DNA of 64,000 nt from Varanus komodoensis (lineage: Eukaryota; Chordata; Lepidosauria; Squamata; Varanidae). The notes below the pieces were generated by a model. That model did no database searches and was not told the DNA's origin. It saw only the letters and a program-made list of their open reading frames with translations. The stretch is from contig NW_025335854.1 of the NCBI RefSeq assembly GCF_004798865.1, positions 4,589,288 to 4,653,287 of the forward strand, written 5' to 3'. The first letter of the stretch is position 1; each line of letters begins with the position of its first letter. The position numbers and the translations under genes were made by a program. Shown one piece after another: positions 1 through 11,323 of this stretch.

Positions 1-1320
1 AAGATGATGTTCTCAGTCCATAACCTCTTGCTACTGACATCATCCACATATTCTGCTCAGTTCAAAAGTCAGGTAACAAGATATGAAATGAATTAAGAGA
101 GTGGGGGAAAGCAATTTGATCACTGAAATTTGACAGCAGAATTCCAGAACTGGTGAAGCGTGTGCCAACAGTGATTTAATGGGAGTTCATAAAAAGATGG
201 TGTGATACATTGGCAATGGTGTACAGGGAAGGATTACCGAGCACAGCTTGTTAATTGACTAAATAAACAAGATATAGTTACAGCAGAATGTAGGCATCTA
301 CTGTCTATATTTTGGAAGTATCAAAACGATGACTCAAGCCCCGCTGTTCCTGTATTTTGAATCCTATTCATGTTTGCAGAAAAGAAAATCCTACAACTGC
401 CAACAGTTATTCAAGAAGCCATGCTGGGAACTGGAAGACTTTTTTTTCCTGCTTAAACTTTGATAGGACCATGTTCTTAGTCACATTTTAGCTGCATGGA
501 AAATCAGTGGGATTGGTTGGTCATGACTACATCCATTAATTTCAATGGAAATAAAGCTTGGCTAACTTAAGCTGGATCTAATACATAATCTATTTTATTT
601 TATTAATTTCTATACCACCCAACAGCCAAAGTAATATAATGATATAATACACTATAATAACTTTCAAAACATCAAGCTTTTCGGAACATGTCACATCCCA
701 AGTTATCTTTGGAAGAACTTCTGTGTGTCACAGAGGAATCTGAGAAGGGTTGTATGCAGCTCATGCTGAGTCGAGGTTAATTTGCCTTATTTTCCCATGC
801 AAATTGTGTCTGCTCATAAAACCAACACTCTGATGAGGCTGTGCGTGGCAGAGGAAAGATCGGGCAATGACAGGCAAGCTGTCCTTTGGCAAACCTTATC
901 ATGTAATGATGGCTTCTCTTTAAAGAAGCCACCAAAAACTTCTGAGGAATCACAGTTTTACAGCCGATAGCATTAAAGCAGCAGCAGCAACATTTCCAGA
1001 ATGAATGATTCCACAAAGACATAAATTATGCTAGAACAAATGAGTTTCCAAAGAAGCCCAGATGACAATGAAATCAAGATTTTTCACTGAACCGGATTGA
1101 TAGTTATATGAAAGTGTTGGTGAATTAAAACACAGTCCAACATTTTCACATACATTACTGACTACGGTCCAGCATATGAATTATTGGAGCACATACAGAA
1201 TCGCAAAGTCTCACACAGAGTTTATCAGTATATAATGAAATTGAATGCATATTCTTTCCCTTTCCCCAGCATTAATTGAAAAGACAAAGCCCACAATGAA
1301 ACTGAGAAGAGGTCACTTAC
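1..1320 (-). other. HMCN1: HMCN1 intron 9 (partial), little content
   Basis: This is the start of the intron following the exon at 1321-1465. I see no sequence encoding the second half of the first Ig domain, so the next exon should lie beyond base 1. Apart from a scrap of LINE tail near 590-670 it looks like AT-rich unique intron. Confidence 0.6.
590..670 (-). repeat. LINE 3' tail scrap (L2-clade-like)
   Basis: A run of TTTATT units followed by TTTCTATACCACCCAACAGCC matches, in reverse orientation, the short conserved tail seen on the L2-clade copies elsewhere in the window. It is too short and diverged for a subfamily call. Confidence 0.45.
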
Positions 1321-1465
1321 TTGAAAAACTGGTCCATTCCAAGTTGAATTCCATTTCTGCTGAAATGCACAGTAAAAGGTATAAGACTGGCTACGTTACA
1401 CAGAATGTGACCTGGCTGCAGGTAATATCCTGGGGTTTTCTTGAGCATGCTTACTTTTGGAGCAT
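1321..1465 (-). CDS. HMCN1: HMCN1 exon (presumed exon 9): start of the first Ig-like domain
   Basis: This exon encodes the beginning of the first immunoglobulin-like domain of hemicentin-1, a secreted extracellular matrix protein. The translation begins with Asp-Ala-Pro-Lys-Val, contains the stretch TPGYYLQPG, and places a Cys in ILCNV where the first cysteine of an Ig fold is expected; it ends at MDQFF plus two bases. The acceptor is a pyrimidine tract ending TTTTAG just above 1465, and the donor is a perfect GTAAGT immediately below 1321. It enters with two bases completing a GAT codon started in the previous exon, and leaves with two bases of the next codon. Length is 145 bp with no stop. 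The next exon, carrying the rest of the Ig domain, is not seen in bases 1-1320. Confidence 0.93.
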
Positions 1466-1638
1466 CTAAAAGAAAAGCCAATCCATTAGATAGTACAATA
1501 ATATTTCTCCACAATATGCAAGATTGCATTATATCAAGTCACAGGAGCTGGGGAGAAACTGGAAATTCCCTCTCCAAATGACAGTTACTAAATAAATAGA
1601 CCTCATGCATATAAGGGGGAAAACACTTTAAAAATTAC
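1466..1638 (-). other. HMCN1: HMCN1 intron 8 (173 bp)
   Basis: A short intron with donor GTAATT and acceptor TTTTAG. No repeat is recognised in it. Confidence 0.9.
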
Positions 1639-1902
1639 CAGGAATGATATTAGAAAATGAAACACTTGAAACTCTCTGGAAGAGGTAATCATTTTTGTCA
1701 TAACCAGTTATTTTAAGAAAGAAGGGATCACTGGGTGGAATAAATTCAGTGATATTCCAGATTCCATAAGGTTTTCTCTCGGGGAAATATTTCACAGGAA
1801 GGGTCTTCAGAAGGTCTCCGGCGATACTGAGCAGCTCTAGACGGTCCACCCGAGCAGGAAGATGGATCCCTGTAGTGTTTAGCAGAATGTAGGTAGGAAT
1901 CC
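1639..1902 (-). CDS. HMCN1: HMCN1 exon (presumed exon 8): linker between VWA and Ig region
   Basis: This 264-bp exon encodes the conserved hemicentin segment between the von Willebrand A domain and the first Ig domain. Recognisable stretches are IPTYILLNTTG, RLELLSIAG, RKPYGIWNITEFIPP, ITGYDKNDYLFQR and VSSVSFSNIIP. Two N-glycosylation sequons (Asn-Thr-Thr and Asn-Ile-Thr) are visible, as expected for a secreted protein. The acceptor is TTTTGTGAACAG above 1902 and the donor is GTAATT below 1639. The first two bases complete a Gly codon begun in the preceding exon, and the last base starts the Asp codon finished at 1465. The reading frame is intact and the match to remembered vertebrate HMCN1 is close throughout, which favours HMCN1 over its paralogue HMCN2. 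Confidence 0.95.
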
Positions 1903-2413
1903 CTGTTCACAAAATACAAAGAATTACAGACATGCAAAGCCGGGCCTTTCCAGTTGGACTAAGCAGCACAAATATATTTGGCTTGCTTAGGAAGCTCAAC
2001 AGCATCTCATTCCCAGTCAGTATTATGCCATAATTCAGAAGCAACCGTGGACAAATGATTCCATCTAACGAACAGGAAAACTTTGGTGCCCACACAGACC
2101 GAACAGGCTCTCCCTGGGGAAAACAAGCTGTCACCTTTGCACAGGTCTGCATGATTTCAGATTCATCCTCCCCCACATGTTAATTTTTCACATTTGGGTA
2201 TCATTGGAAAAATCATCAGACTTTGTTCAGATGTTTCACTTCCTTAGCTATCCGACCCAGCTCCAGCTGAGTGCAAGGCAAAGCAGAGGCAAATGGAAAA
2301 GAGCAAAAGGAAAAGGTAGGCCCCTCGTTTTTCCAGTGGGCAAGTAAGGTTGGCTTAGAAATATCTCCCTGACAGTAAAAATTATTGAAATATGCATGAG
2401 AGAATCTACTGAC
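1903..2413 (-). other. HMCN1: HMCN1 intron 7 (511 bp)
   Basis: A short intron bounded by GTCAGT and an acceptor ending GAACAG. It contains no element or coding segment I recognise. Confidence 0.9.
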
Positions 2414-2534
2414 CTTGCACTGGCCTGCTGGAAGTCATTCTGAAGTCTAGTGTGGGCTTTCTAGAAAATCCAGCTCTGAAGTCTATAGTACTAAGACCGG
2501 TGATACGAACTGAATGGCGTTCACTACTTGATGT
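2414..2534 (-). CDS. HMCN1: HMCN1 exon (presumed exon 7): conserved post-VWA segment
   Basis: This 121-bp exon encodes 40 complete codons plus one base. The peptide starts Thr-Ser-Ser-Ser, continues [20 protein letters not shown] and KPTLDF, and ends SRPVQ. This is a strongly conserved part of hemicentin-1 that follows the VWA domain. The acceptor is TATTTTGCAG directly above 2534, and the donor is GTCAGT directly below 2414, which is canonical GT though not an optimal context. Phase 0 at the start matches the end of the exon at 9490, and the trailing G matches the next exon, which supplies GG to make a glycine codon. It lies 511 bp upstream of the following exon. Confidence 0.94.
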
Positions 2535-5500
2535 CTGCAAAATATTGCAGGAGAATAAATTGTAGCAATCTACATGTGATGTTTTGCAGTCTATGAAAAC
2601 CTACTGACCTTCTAGACATTAAAACTGTACAAGCAAGTCTCACAGAAATAATGGCACTTATTTCCACATAAACAAGATGACCATCAAGCTTTAAGAATAT
2701 TAAATAGTAAAGTATTTGACATATTAAAATGCTGCCCAAAGATTTATCAGGAAATTCAGATAAGGCAGGCATTTTGTGAAGCAATTAGTGTTGTTTAGAA
2801 GGCTTCTGAGATCCAGTTCTTGAAAAGCGACTGCCCAGTTCCCATTCTCTTAAGCACAATAGAGAAATCTGGGATGAATGCTGAATGGATAACATGTGTG
2901 CCCTGTTTGAAGGGGATGAATGTTTGACATTCTCAACAGAGGGGGATGGAGAGTTCTCCAACAGCCTTAGAAGGAAAATATGGTCCCCTAAGTCTTCCAG
3001 TGAGCTCCATGGTCAAATGAGGACCAGAATTCCTATCTCCACCATCCCCATCTGAAACTGTAACCATTACTTCATATTGGCTCTCAATAGATATCCTGAA
3101 CCAAGATTGTGAGATCGAGCTGAACAGTTTAAACATACCTGTTCAAAGCCTTCTAACGGAAAGGTCAGCGCATGCCCATTAAAAGGAAGGGAAGGCATAA
3201 GTTGGGGCTGAGAAGAACTGCTAAGATTAATTTTGAATCCATAAATCCCTATCTAATCCTCATACCAGGAATTAAGATGGATGACTTTGGCATTCAATCA
3301 CGTCAAGTTAAAAAGAACAGGAGTTGTTTTGCCTAGCAAAACCAATACTCAGCAAATGCACTAACATTACAGTAATGTGTGTCTACTCAGAAGAAAGTCC
3401 TGCCTGGTTAAATGGAGCTTGTTCTCGGGTAAGTTTGACTAGGAGGGCACCCTAAAAGAAACAGTTGTTTTCCATAAAAGCAAGACTTAGACAATCCAGT
3501 CCCTCTGGGCTACTGTGAGGAATCCCTGTGTGTCTTTTTTGGAGCACTGCTATTTATTTATATGGCTTAGCATTTCACTTCAGTAAAATCACCACCCCCA
3601 GGGTTTTCTGGCAAAGTGGAGCTGCTGTCAAGATCAATGGAGTAGAGAAAATACTCTTGTTTTTTTGTTAACAGAGTGCCAAAAAAGACTCCTGTTATCA
3701 AGCGATAATTGGCTGTTAAGTGTTACTTAGACAAACACAGTGACAAGAGTTCCTTTTTATACTTTTACACAACATCTATGTAGTGCATCTACGATGGGAG
3801 GCAACGTTTAAGAAAATTACCCTTTTCCTTCATTAGTGCTCTTACCATTTTATTGCAAAAGCAACTGAATGGGTAAATTATGCCATGTGTAATTACTGGA
3901 ATTCCAGCAACTGCCCACTCTTTTCCGCAAAGCCAAGGAGGCTTTGAAACTGCAATTTTGCAATCCCGCACAAGGGAAGGGACCCTCCAAAGCAGTTTGC
4001 AAACTGGCATTGTGTATGTGTGTGAGGGAGGGCTACGGGAAGCATGGTTTGCTGTCCAAATTGCAAACAGGCATGCTCTCACTAGACATGGTTGAGTCCT
4101 TGGGCACACCTGAAGTGGTTGTTGGTCAATACTAGGAGGGGGCAATACTAGGACGTTGTTGTACCATCTAGTCAAGTGCCAGGTAGGAGCCACAAAGGAT
4201 GGTGGGACATTGGTAGGAACTCACGTGGGCAAATAGCCTCAACGTGTTCTTTTCCTCACTCCAAGGTGAATTTCCACTCTCGGAAAGGCAGCGGTCATGG
4301 TTCTTTTTCATTCTGGCTACGAGGAAGCGAAGCTGGGGCTTGGCCATCATAGGGCAAACACCGCTGAGGTTGAAGGACCACAGTGCTGGCACTTCAGAGA
4401 AATTTGTGGTCCTCCAGACAATTTCAGGAAGCTCCTAATGTCCCAGACTTAGGTAACAGAAAGAGGTAGAAATGGCTAGAATGCTGAGGTGGACAAATAG
4501 GCCATAAAACTTATGGTGGGACAACATGAGTTATAGAGCTCATATTCTTGGAAAGTGAACATATCCTCACACATAGGAAACTAATGCTTCTTGGAGTAGC
4601 CTGATCTTGGATTTTCCTTCTAGGATGCTAGTTTTCTTTAAATTGGAGACAGGGGTTCAGCCTCTAGAGTCCATGACAAACTCTAGGCTTCCTCTCAACC
4701 TTGGAGCTGTAGAAGAAATGAATGAGCTCTGTCCATGACCCTAAGTTAGGAGGCAGCCTGGGTGTTCATATTGGCTAGGACTTGTTTTATCTAAGTGAGG
4801 TTGACCTTGAGAATTGCAAGCAGAAGGACATTTGTAGAAGGGTTTTTCCTTGCATATATGCAGCCCCCAACTCCCTCCAAGAAGCCTCTCAAAACTTTCT
4901 TGAATATGGGAATGAGGAGTGGGGAAGTGTGTTTGGGGAGGAGAGAATTGACCAGAATTCAGCACTCAGCCATGTTTATGCAAATAGCAGCACCTAATTT
5001 GGGTGACTCATCCTCATGATGCAGCCCACACAATATAGGAAGGTGCCCTGACCTCTGGAAAGCCCCTGCTTGGAGGACAATAACAAAGGAGAAACCAACA
5101 AAGCCCTTTCTGTGAAATTTCTTCTATCCTGTTATCTTTATGTATGTAGTTTGTAAAGCGATGGCTGGCTTCAATTGTCCTGACTTAGAATGCAAACCAC
5201 CTTGATGTTCCAGACATGCAACAAGCAAATTTGGGTTCAATTTCTGAGAGTGCACTTTTGTTTTCAATCTTTTCAGAACACTTTCATAAGGTTGCTTTCC
5301 CCTCCATGCTACAGGATTCTGTGTGATAGAAATTCAGCCCAAAATATGGTTAATCAGTCTCACACCAAACCACAGTGGAACGAGTTTAAGCAGTCAGAGA
5401 GAAATACGTCTCTCTCAGAAAAGGACTAGCAATGCCTGAAAGTGCTTGTACACATCATTGCAAACAAGCAACCCACCTCCTCATAATGTAATTGAAAATA

Positions 5501-6689
5501 GTTAAATCTAAGCAGCTCCATCCAAGTAATTACAGTGACAGGGCTTTGGTTCTTTTTAGAAAATTGAATTAAAGGCCTCAGATACACTGGATTTCATGCA
5601 TTTTTGTTATATGCAAACCTGCAGTCTGGCTTAGGGTGGTGTTTAGTTTTAAGAAAGTATGTACATTTTGTTTATATGTTACTATAGCTACAGATGGCTT
5701 TATGTTACAAGGGTGTAACTCATTAAACTGGACTGATTCTGTCTTTCTTTATTGTTACCCTTCTCCACCCAATCAACTGGAATTGGTTTGGAAACTGGGT
5801 GAGCAGCGAATGGTACCTCATCACATCACCTTTTGAATAAATATAACATCCAACAGACAGCTCTTTTATTTGTAGTTGCTACAGTTCTGCACACAATTCC
5901 AATTACATCGCTCTCGCTGAACTCCATGGTAAATAGCAGGAGTGCTAAACGTAGAACTGTAGCTGGTAACTGCAAATACATCCTGTTGATTTCTGATTCT
6001 TTTCTGCCTTTGCACCCCATTTTCTTTCTCTCCTTAAAGAAATGGTTCATTTAAATCTAACTGGCTGGAAGATTTCTGATCCACCTTCCAGCAGAACAAG
6101 AATGTAAGAGCTTTCTGATGCTCTGAATTTGCTCTTTGGAGATTGAGTTCATACGCATTTGCATCTAATCCCAACTTTAGTTTCTTTCCTGAGGTCTGCA
6201 GTTCCAGTGTTCCCTATAACAGGGGTGATATTGAGGAGTAATTACATGTAATTCCATTACTAAAGCTGCTGCTCCTGCATGATCCCATGGCAAATTAAAA
6301 ATGAGTGGCATAATTAATTTGATTGCAAAATGTGACTTTTTCTAGTCAGAGATACTAAAGCTTTAATTAAGTGCAAATGTCTGGAAGCACACCACTGTAT
6401 CACAGACTTCTTCCATCTGTCCCTGCAGAAGCAAAAATTCTGAACGTATCAGAATTTATTTGTGGTTGCAAAAGAGTTGAGCAGGCCCTGTTCACAATCC
6501 TGAACACAAGCATGAGCAGAAGAATGTGTCCTTCAGAAACATTCTCAAATACCTGCTCACACTTCAAAATTGCCGACATTTCAGAGAAAAAGCTGTTTGA
6601 ATTTGCACAACTAAGGGCAGCAAGAGAAGGGCAACAAATAGGATTGCGGGGCGGAAGCTGCTCCCTGGGAGCAGCACCTACAACAATTG

Positions 6690-6890
6690 CGAGTGTTCAA
6701 CTTAGGAAAAAAAGCAAGTGAGGGGAGACATCATGGAGGTGTTAAAAATAATGCATGGTATGGAGAAAGTAGAGAGGGAGACCTTTTCTTCCATCTCCCG
6801 TAGCAACTCAAACCTGGGTTCATCCCATGGAGCTGATTGGTAGGTGGTTCAGGAAGTACTGCTGAAGGAAGTACTTATTCATGCAATGCC
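6690..6890 (+). mobile_element. Outer CR1-type LINE, left part
   Basis: The sequence has the familiar CR1-group 3' region: a lysine-rich AAAAAAGCAAG stretch, then GGGGAGACATCATGGAGGTG, a segment on AATGCATGGTATGGAGAAAGT, and a GAAGTACTTATTCATGCAATG stretch. It stops abruptly at about 6890. The expected continuation (TTAAATTATGGGATTCACTGCC) reappears only at about 7477, so a younger element has inserted here. Confidence 0.75.
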
Positions 6891-7476
6891 ATTTTGGGAT
6901 GCATTCACAGAAGAATTACTTCCAAATCACAAGTAGTAGTTCCTCTTTACTCCTCACTAGTCAGACCTTGTCTGGAATACTGTGTCCAGTTCTGGGCACC
7001 AAGATTTAAGAAAGATGCAGGGAAATTAGAAAGGGTCCAGCAGAGGGCAACAAAAATGAACCAGGGTTTGGAAACACTGCCCTGTGTTGAGAGATTAGGA
7101 GAACTGGGCATGTTCAGCCTTGAGGAGAGAAGACTGAGGGGGGAACATGATAACCCTCTAGAAGTACCTCCAAGGCTGTCCCAAAGAGGGAGGTCAAGAT
7201 CTCTTCTTGCTGATGCCAGAGTGCAGGACACGGAATAATCAAGTCAAGCTGTGACATCCCAGATTCAGGCTGGGCATCAGGAAAAGCTTCCTCACTGTCG
7301 GAGCAATATGGCAGTGGAACCAGCTGCCTGGAGAGGTGGGGGGCTCTCCCACACTGGAGACATTCAAGATGCAACTGGGCAGCCACCTGAGTGGGATGGT
7401 GTGACTTGGTGTCCTGCAACAGCAGGGGTTGGACCCGATGGCCTTCATGGCCCCTTCCAACTCTCCTACTCTGACA
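6891..7476 (+). mobile_element. Inner CR1 LINE fragment (reverse transcriptase C-terminus plus 3' UTR)
   Basis: A 5'-truncated CR1 non-LTR retrotransposon. One frame reads [20 protein letters not shown], then [20 protein letters not shown] and [10 protein letters not shown], which is the diagnostic CR1 ORF2 C-terminus. The reading frame then breaks and is followed by the CR1 3' UTR, with CAGCTGCCTGGAGAGGTGG and a terminus near CCTTCCAACTCTCCTACTCTG. It sits inside an older CR1-type copy in the same orientation. It is a dead copy without a promoter or an upstream ORF. Confidence 0.88.
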
Positions 7477-7773
7477 GTTAAATTATGGGATTCACTGCCA
7501 GGGGAAGTGGTGATGCCTGCCAATCTGGATGGCTTTAAAAAGGGACTGGGGAGATTCATGAGGCGACCAGTGCTTACTAGCCTTGCTGGCTGAGCGCTTC
7601 CTCCTTCAGCCAAAGAGGCATGCCTATATACATCAGCCTCTGAGGAGACTGGACAGGAGGAGGCCCTGCACCCATCCTGCTGGAGGGATCCTGTGGGCAG
7701 CTGGTTTCCCACCATGCATACGGAGTGCTGGGCTAGATTGGCTTCGGGTCCAATCCAGCAGGACTTCCCTCAT
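7477..7773 (+). mobile_element. Outer CR1-type LINE, right part
   Basis: This continues the element that stops at 6890: TTAAATTATGGGATTCACTG, a GGATGGCTTTAAAAAGGGACTG segment, then the typical end GTGCTGGGCTAGATTGG and TCCAGCAGGACTTCCCTCATG. The two halves form one LINE 3' end split by the inner copy. Confidence 0.75.
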
Positions 7774-9247
7774 GTCCTTACTTCACTACACTGTGGTGCT
7801 GGCTGTAATCTTTAACCGAGTACTTTCTACAGTTGGAACAAGGGGGAGACACAACTCAGCATCAAGAGCCTTTAAGTAATTAAAGCTTGTATGTTTTGGC
7901 TTGGGGAGCTGTGTGTGCTTGGGGAGCAGCAGTGGAGTGTGGAATAATTCCGTCATGCTTGCACTGTGCTCTTGGAATCACACGAGCCACAAATATCACC
8001 TAGAGACGACTCCACACTGTTCAGGAGCAATGGCAGGGGTCGGCTCATTTGCGTAATAATGCACATCACAGGCGTTTCTTCTGCTTCACTGGGGTGGTGA
8101 CAGACTTACGTCTCTGTTTGTCCAGAGAAGCTAAAAAGGCATGGAATCAAAATTCCTGTCCTTGGGCTTCGTTGGCCTATGTTTAATCTCCCGGTCTTCT
8201 CACCAGACACATAAATGTTGTAGCAGCTTTGATCGCTTTGTGGCTGAATCCCACTCCAGAAAGAAAGCACTCAACTGAGAATGGCTCTCACTTTTCCAAT
8301 ACAGACCTGGTTGGCTTCAGCCCTGAAAGGACATGAAAGCCAAGGAGAAACCCACCCATATGTCCTGGATTGCCCAGAAGGTCACAACTTTCCTGAAATT
8401 CGGGTCCAAGGTTGTTTATGCTGATTCCTCCCTGAGATAGCCTTAGTTTTTTCCAAAGATACATTTTATGCAGTCCACAGTTTAAAGATGTTACTACTAC
8501 ACTGTATTCACTAGACTTTTCTATAGACTTACTCTGTACCCATTGTTTCTGCTCTATAAAACCCATGTTGGAACAATGGAGAAAGGACATTGATCTTTAT
8601 CAAATGTTTGTAAACCTTGTTCCCCAATATTTCTTGGTTTAAGGTTCCTAAATGCTCCAGATATCTTGCCAATCTGTCCCCAAGAACTGTTGTGGGGTTT
8701 TTTGTTCCTCTCAAGGATCAGATTTAATCACGACACATTGCAATTCTGGAAGGATGATGCCAGGGTATTCCATGTGAAAAGCCTTGTCGATACGGTAATC
8801 TAGTAGTCAAATCCTTGGAACATTTTTAATGAGGTCTTCTCAGTGAAGAACATAATTATTATCCCTGTTTGGGCCAAATGCCCTGCAAGGTCACTGAGAT
8901 GGTATCAGGATCATTTCCTGGCTGGCAGAAATCGGCCAACAATGGAGTGATTGGCTCTGTTCCTCTTTTTCTGAAATATGATCTCACAAGATGATTCTTG
9001 CACCTCCATTGTAATCATTCATCTTTTTCGGTGGTATTTTTAAGCAAGTGCATGTTTCAAATATTATGTTTTTACTGTACCATTGGTACTGTTTTATGGT
9101 TCTGGTGCCACACAATAAATATTGATTGATTGCTACTGCAAAACAGTGAACTAAAACGATAGGATTTAAACATCCCTTCAGCATATGGGACCACCTTTAT
9201 CCTAACAATCCTAATAAAAGAGAGTTTTAAAGGGCTTCATCTTAAAT

Positions 9248-9372
9248 CAGGGTGGGCAGAAAGTCCAGGTGTTTCGGACTTCAGCTTCCAGAATTCCTGA
9301 CCACTGGCCATGCTAGCAGGACATTCTGGGTGTTGGTCTGAACCATGTGGACATCTATCTTTTGTCCAGCCT
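9248..9372. mobile_element. Palindromic non-autonomous DNA element
   Basis: The two arms are imperfect inverted copies: GGACTTCAGCTTCCAGAATTCC on the left answers GGACATTCTGGGTGTTGGTCTGAACC on the right, around a centre containing TGACCACTGGCCATGC. This matches a widespread squamate foldback element. It has no coding capacity, and I did not define the superfamily or target duplication. Confidence 0.6.
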
Positions 9373-9489
9373 GCAAAACAACGAGAAGGATGTTGTTCTA
9401 TCAGTGTGTGTAGCCTGCCTTGAACCTTTAATACAGAATTATAGCATACATGTGGGAAACTGACTGCATCATCACCATAGCAACAGTAC

Positions 9490-9596
9490 CTTAATTGTCC
9501 ACATCCCAGGCTCAGGGTCTTTTATGTTCACTACCTTAGCAGAGTTTTCGATATTGAGCAACTCGTTCAAGCCAGATCCTTTCTTTAAAAGTTTAC
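9490..9596 (-). CDS. HMCN1: HMCN1 exon (presumed exon 6): segment after the VWA domain
   Basis: This 107-bp exon contains no usable start codon; it was found by looking for the peptide that should join the exons at 11152 and 2534. After two bases completing a glycine codon, the translation contains KLLKKGSGLNELLNI, NSAKVVNIKDPEPGMW and ends Thr-Ile-Lys. This matches the hemicentin-1 segment expected there. The acceptor is TTGTTGCAG above 9596 and the donor is GTACTG below 9490. Phase is 1 at entry and 0 at exit, agreeing with both neighbours. The frame is open. Confidence 0.93.
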
Positions 9597-9938
9597 CTGC
9601 AACAAGGGAAATGAGAAATAAGACTATTATATTTACCAGTTACCTCAAAAATGGGCCAATCTCTTATTCTGGACCGTTTGACAACCATACACACTCTCTG
9701 AACATCTAGAGCATGTTCCATTACCACAGATCTATCATAGTGTGGGCATCCTGGCACTGACGGGGCAGAGATCTAACAAACCTCCAGCAAATCTGTTGCG
9801 GTTCTTTCGGCTCTTTTGCTGTTTGCAGCATGCTAGGAGAAGTGGAATGACACGTCAAGCCAACTCAATCAAATCACACGCGTGCACAAATTCCCTTTGA
9901 CATTTCATTACTCCTGTGAGTAATCCACTCACAGAGAT

Positions 9939-9974
9939 ATTCATTCATTCATTCATTCATTCATTCATTCATTC
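9939..9974. repeat. (ATTC)n microsatellite
   Basis: About nine uninterrupted ATTC units. It adjoins the 3' end of a reverse-oriented LINE tail, where such A/T-rich microsatellites commonly arise from the LINE's own terminal repeats. Confidence 0.95.
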
Positions 9975-10400
9975 AAAGCTTTTGTATCCCGCCCTTCAGA
10001 GTGTCTCAGGGTGGCGATAAAATAAATAAATGAGATACAGCATTGAGATAATAATATATAAAATCAATCTTAAAAACAGTATTAATGTTTAAAACAATGG
10101 GAAAATAAAAAGGCTTCAGCCTGGTGCCAAAATGAAACAGTGTCAAGCAGCTTTTCCTCTCCAGGGAGCCGATTCCATAGACGGGGCGCCACTGCAGAGA
10201 AGGCCCTTCTCCAGGTAGCCACTCTTCTGATCTCCTTGAAAGAGGGCTCCCGAAGAAGGACCTCTGGTCCAGATCTCAGAGGCCAGGGAGGTATATATGG
10301 AAGGATCCACTCCTTCAAATATCCATGCCCTAGGCCATTTAGGGCTTTATAAGTCTTTACTAACATCATTAGATATTTATATGGATAAGCACCCTGAGGA
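9975..10400 (-). mobile_element. L2-clade LINE 3' end
   Basis: On the minus strand the sequence reads LVKTYKALNGLGHGYLKEWI, then LLREPSFKEIRRVATWRRAF and SAVAPRLWNRLPGEEK, the conserved C-terminal motif of L2-group reverse transcriptases. This is followed by the short 3' UTR ending in the ATTC run. The copy is 5'-truncated. The C-terminal region lacks the perfect hairpin found in the 37, 40 and 45 kb copies, so it belongs to a different subfamily or is older. Confidence 0.7.
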
Positions 10401-11151
10401 ATGGCCCAAGTCCTACAAAAGAGAATTACCACTGAAAAAGTACAGATTATTCAAGACTGTTTCCCAAACTCCCAATAGTTGAAGGGTGATTATTTCCTGA
10501 ATTACAATTTACAGAGAAAGGAGACGACGAATCATACAGAGACACAGGGAACAACCTTTTCTGTGGATTAGTCCTTCGGTTTGCAGGTAATCCATTTCCC
10601 ACTGTGCAATAGTAGTTCCCTACTATTGTGTGTTCCAGCACACAACTGAGGGATTACTAATTTACAGTACAAAAGATGCTCCCAGGTGAATTCCAGTAGC
10701 GAACTAGTAATAAGGTGCTAACAGAGACATGGATGCCATTTGTACTGTCCAGGGTTTATCCTGGGATAGCAATACATGGAAAATAATTTTAGAGCAGGCT
10801 TCTTGGAAGACTATGTGGATTTACAGTGGGAGACTCTACAAATAGCTATGGATACGGCTTCATCTCTGACTTTTAAACAGTGGGAGGAGCTCTGCCATTC
10901 AACATGCTTCTAAGCTAACTTCTGATAGAAGAAATAGTCCTTTGGCCAATGTCCAACTGCTAGTCTGGTCACCTTTTGTGCAGGGAAGGGATGCCGGCTT
11001 ATCTATCACCTCAAATAGCAAAATACCTTAGATCGGCCCTGTCTATTGTACAAATGTGTGCTGTTTTTATATCACCTACACAGGCATGGCTTCTCCTAAA
11101 GGATCACGGGAATTTCCATTTGCTTAGGTGCTGAGAATATAAAGCCCTCAC

Positions 11152-11323
11152 CTAAAGGATCATGGACTTCAATCTCTGGAGAAGGACCACTCAGGGACAC
11201 TGTGACCTCTTTCAAGCTAGGGTCAAAAGGTATTTGCCAGGTGTTTGCTGCTGATTCCAGTTGGTCCGTGGACAAGAGATGAACTTTGGAAGCCTGTACA
11301 GCTTCTTCTACCCATTTCAGAAC
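11152..11323 (-). CDS. HMCN1: HMCN1 exon (presumed exon 5): end of the von Willebrand A domain
   Basis: This 172-bp exon encodes the last helix of the hemicentin von Willebrand A domain and the strand region after it. The peptide starts [20 protein letters not shown], continues [20 protein letters not shown] and ends HDPL plus one base of a glycine codon. The acceptor is GTTTCTTGCAG above 11323, and the donor is GTGAGG below 11152. It starts in phase 0 directly after the exon ending at 29764, across an 18.4 kb intron. The sequence CCTAAAGGATCA next to the donor is repeated 57 bp further into the intron. A 64-codon exon-like segment lies in the preceding intron (see 21796-21987). Confidence 0.95.

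Larger units (their letters stand above)
2535..9489 (-). other. HMCN1: HMCN1 intron 6 (about 7 kb)
   Basis: The intron separates the exons at 9490-9596 and 2414-2534. The part from 2535 to about 6690 is unique-looking AT-rich sequence in which I recognise no gene or clear repeat. The part from 6690 to 7773 is a nested CR1 insertion and 9248-9372 is a palindromic element. From 7774 to 9247 I see nothing identifiable. Confidence 0.8.
9597..11151 (-). other. HMCN1: HMCN1 intron 5 (about 1.55 kb)
   Basis: The intron runs between the exons at 11152 and 9596. It contains an ATTC microsatellite and an L2-clade tail; the remainder (about 10400-11151) shows nothing recognisable apart from a 12-base copy of the exon end near 11099. 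Confidence 0.85.
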
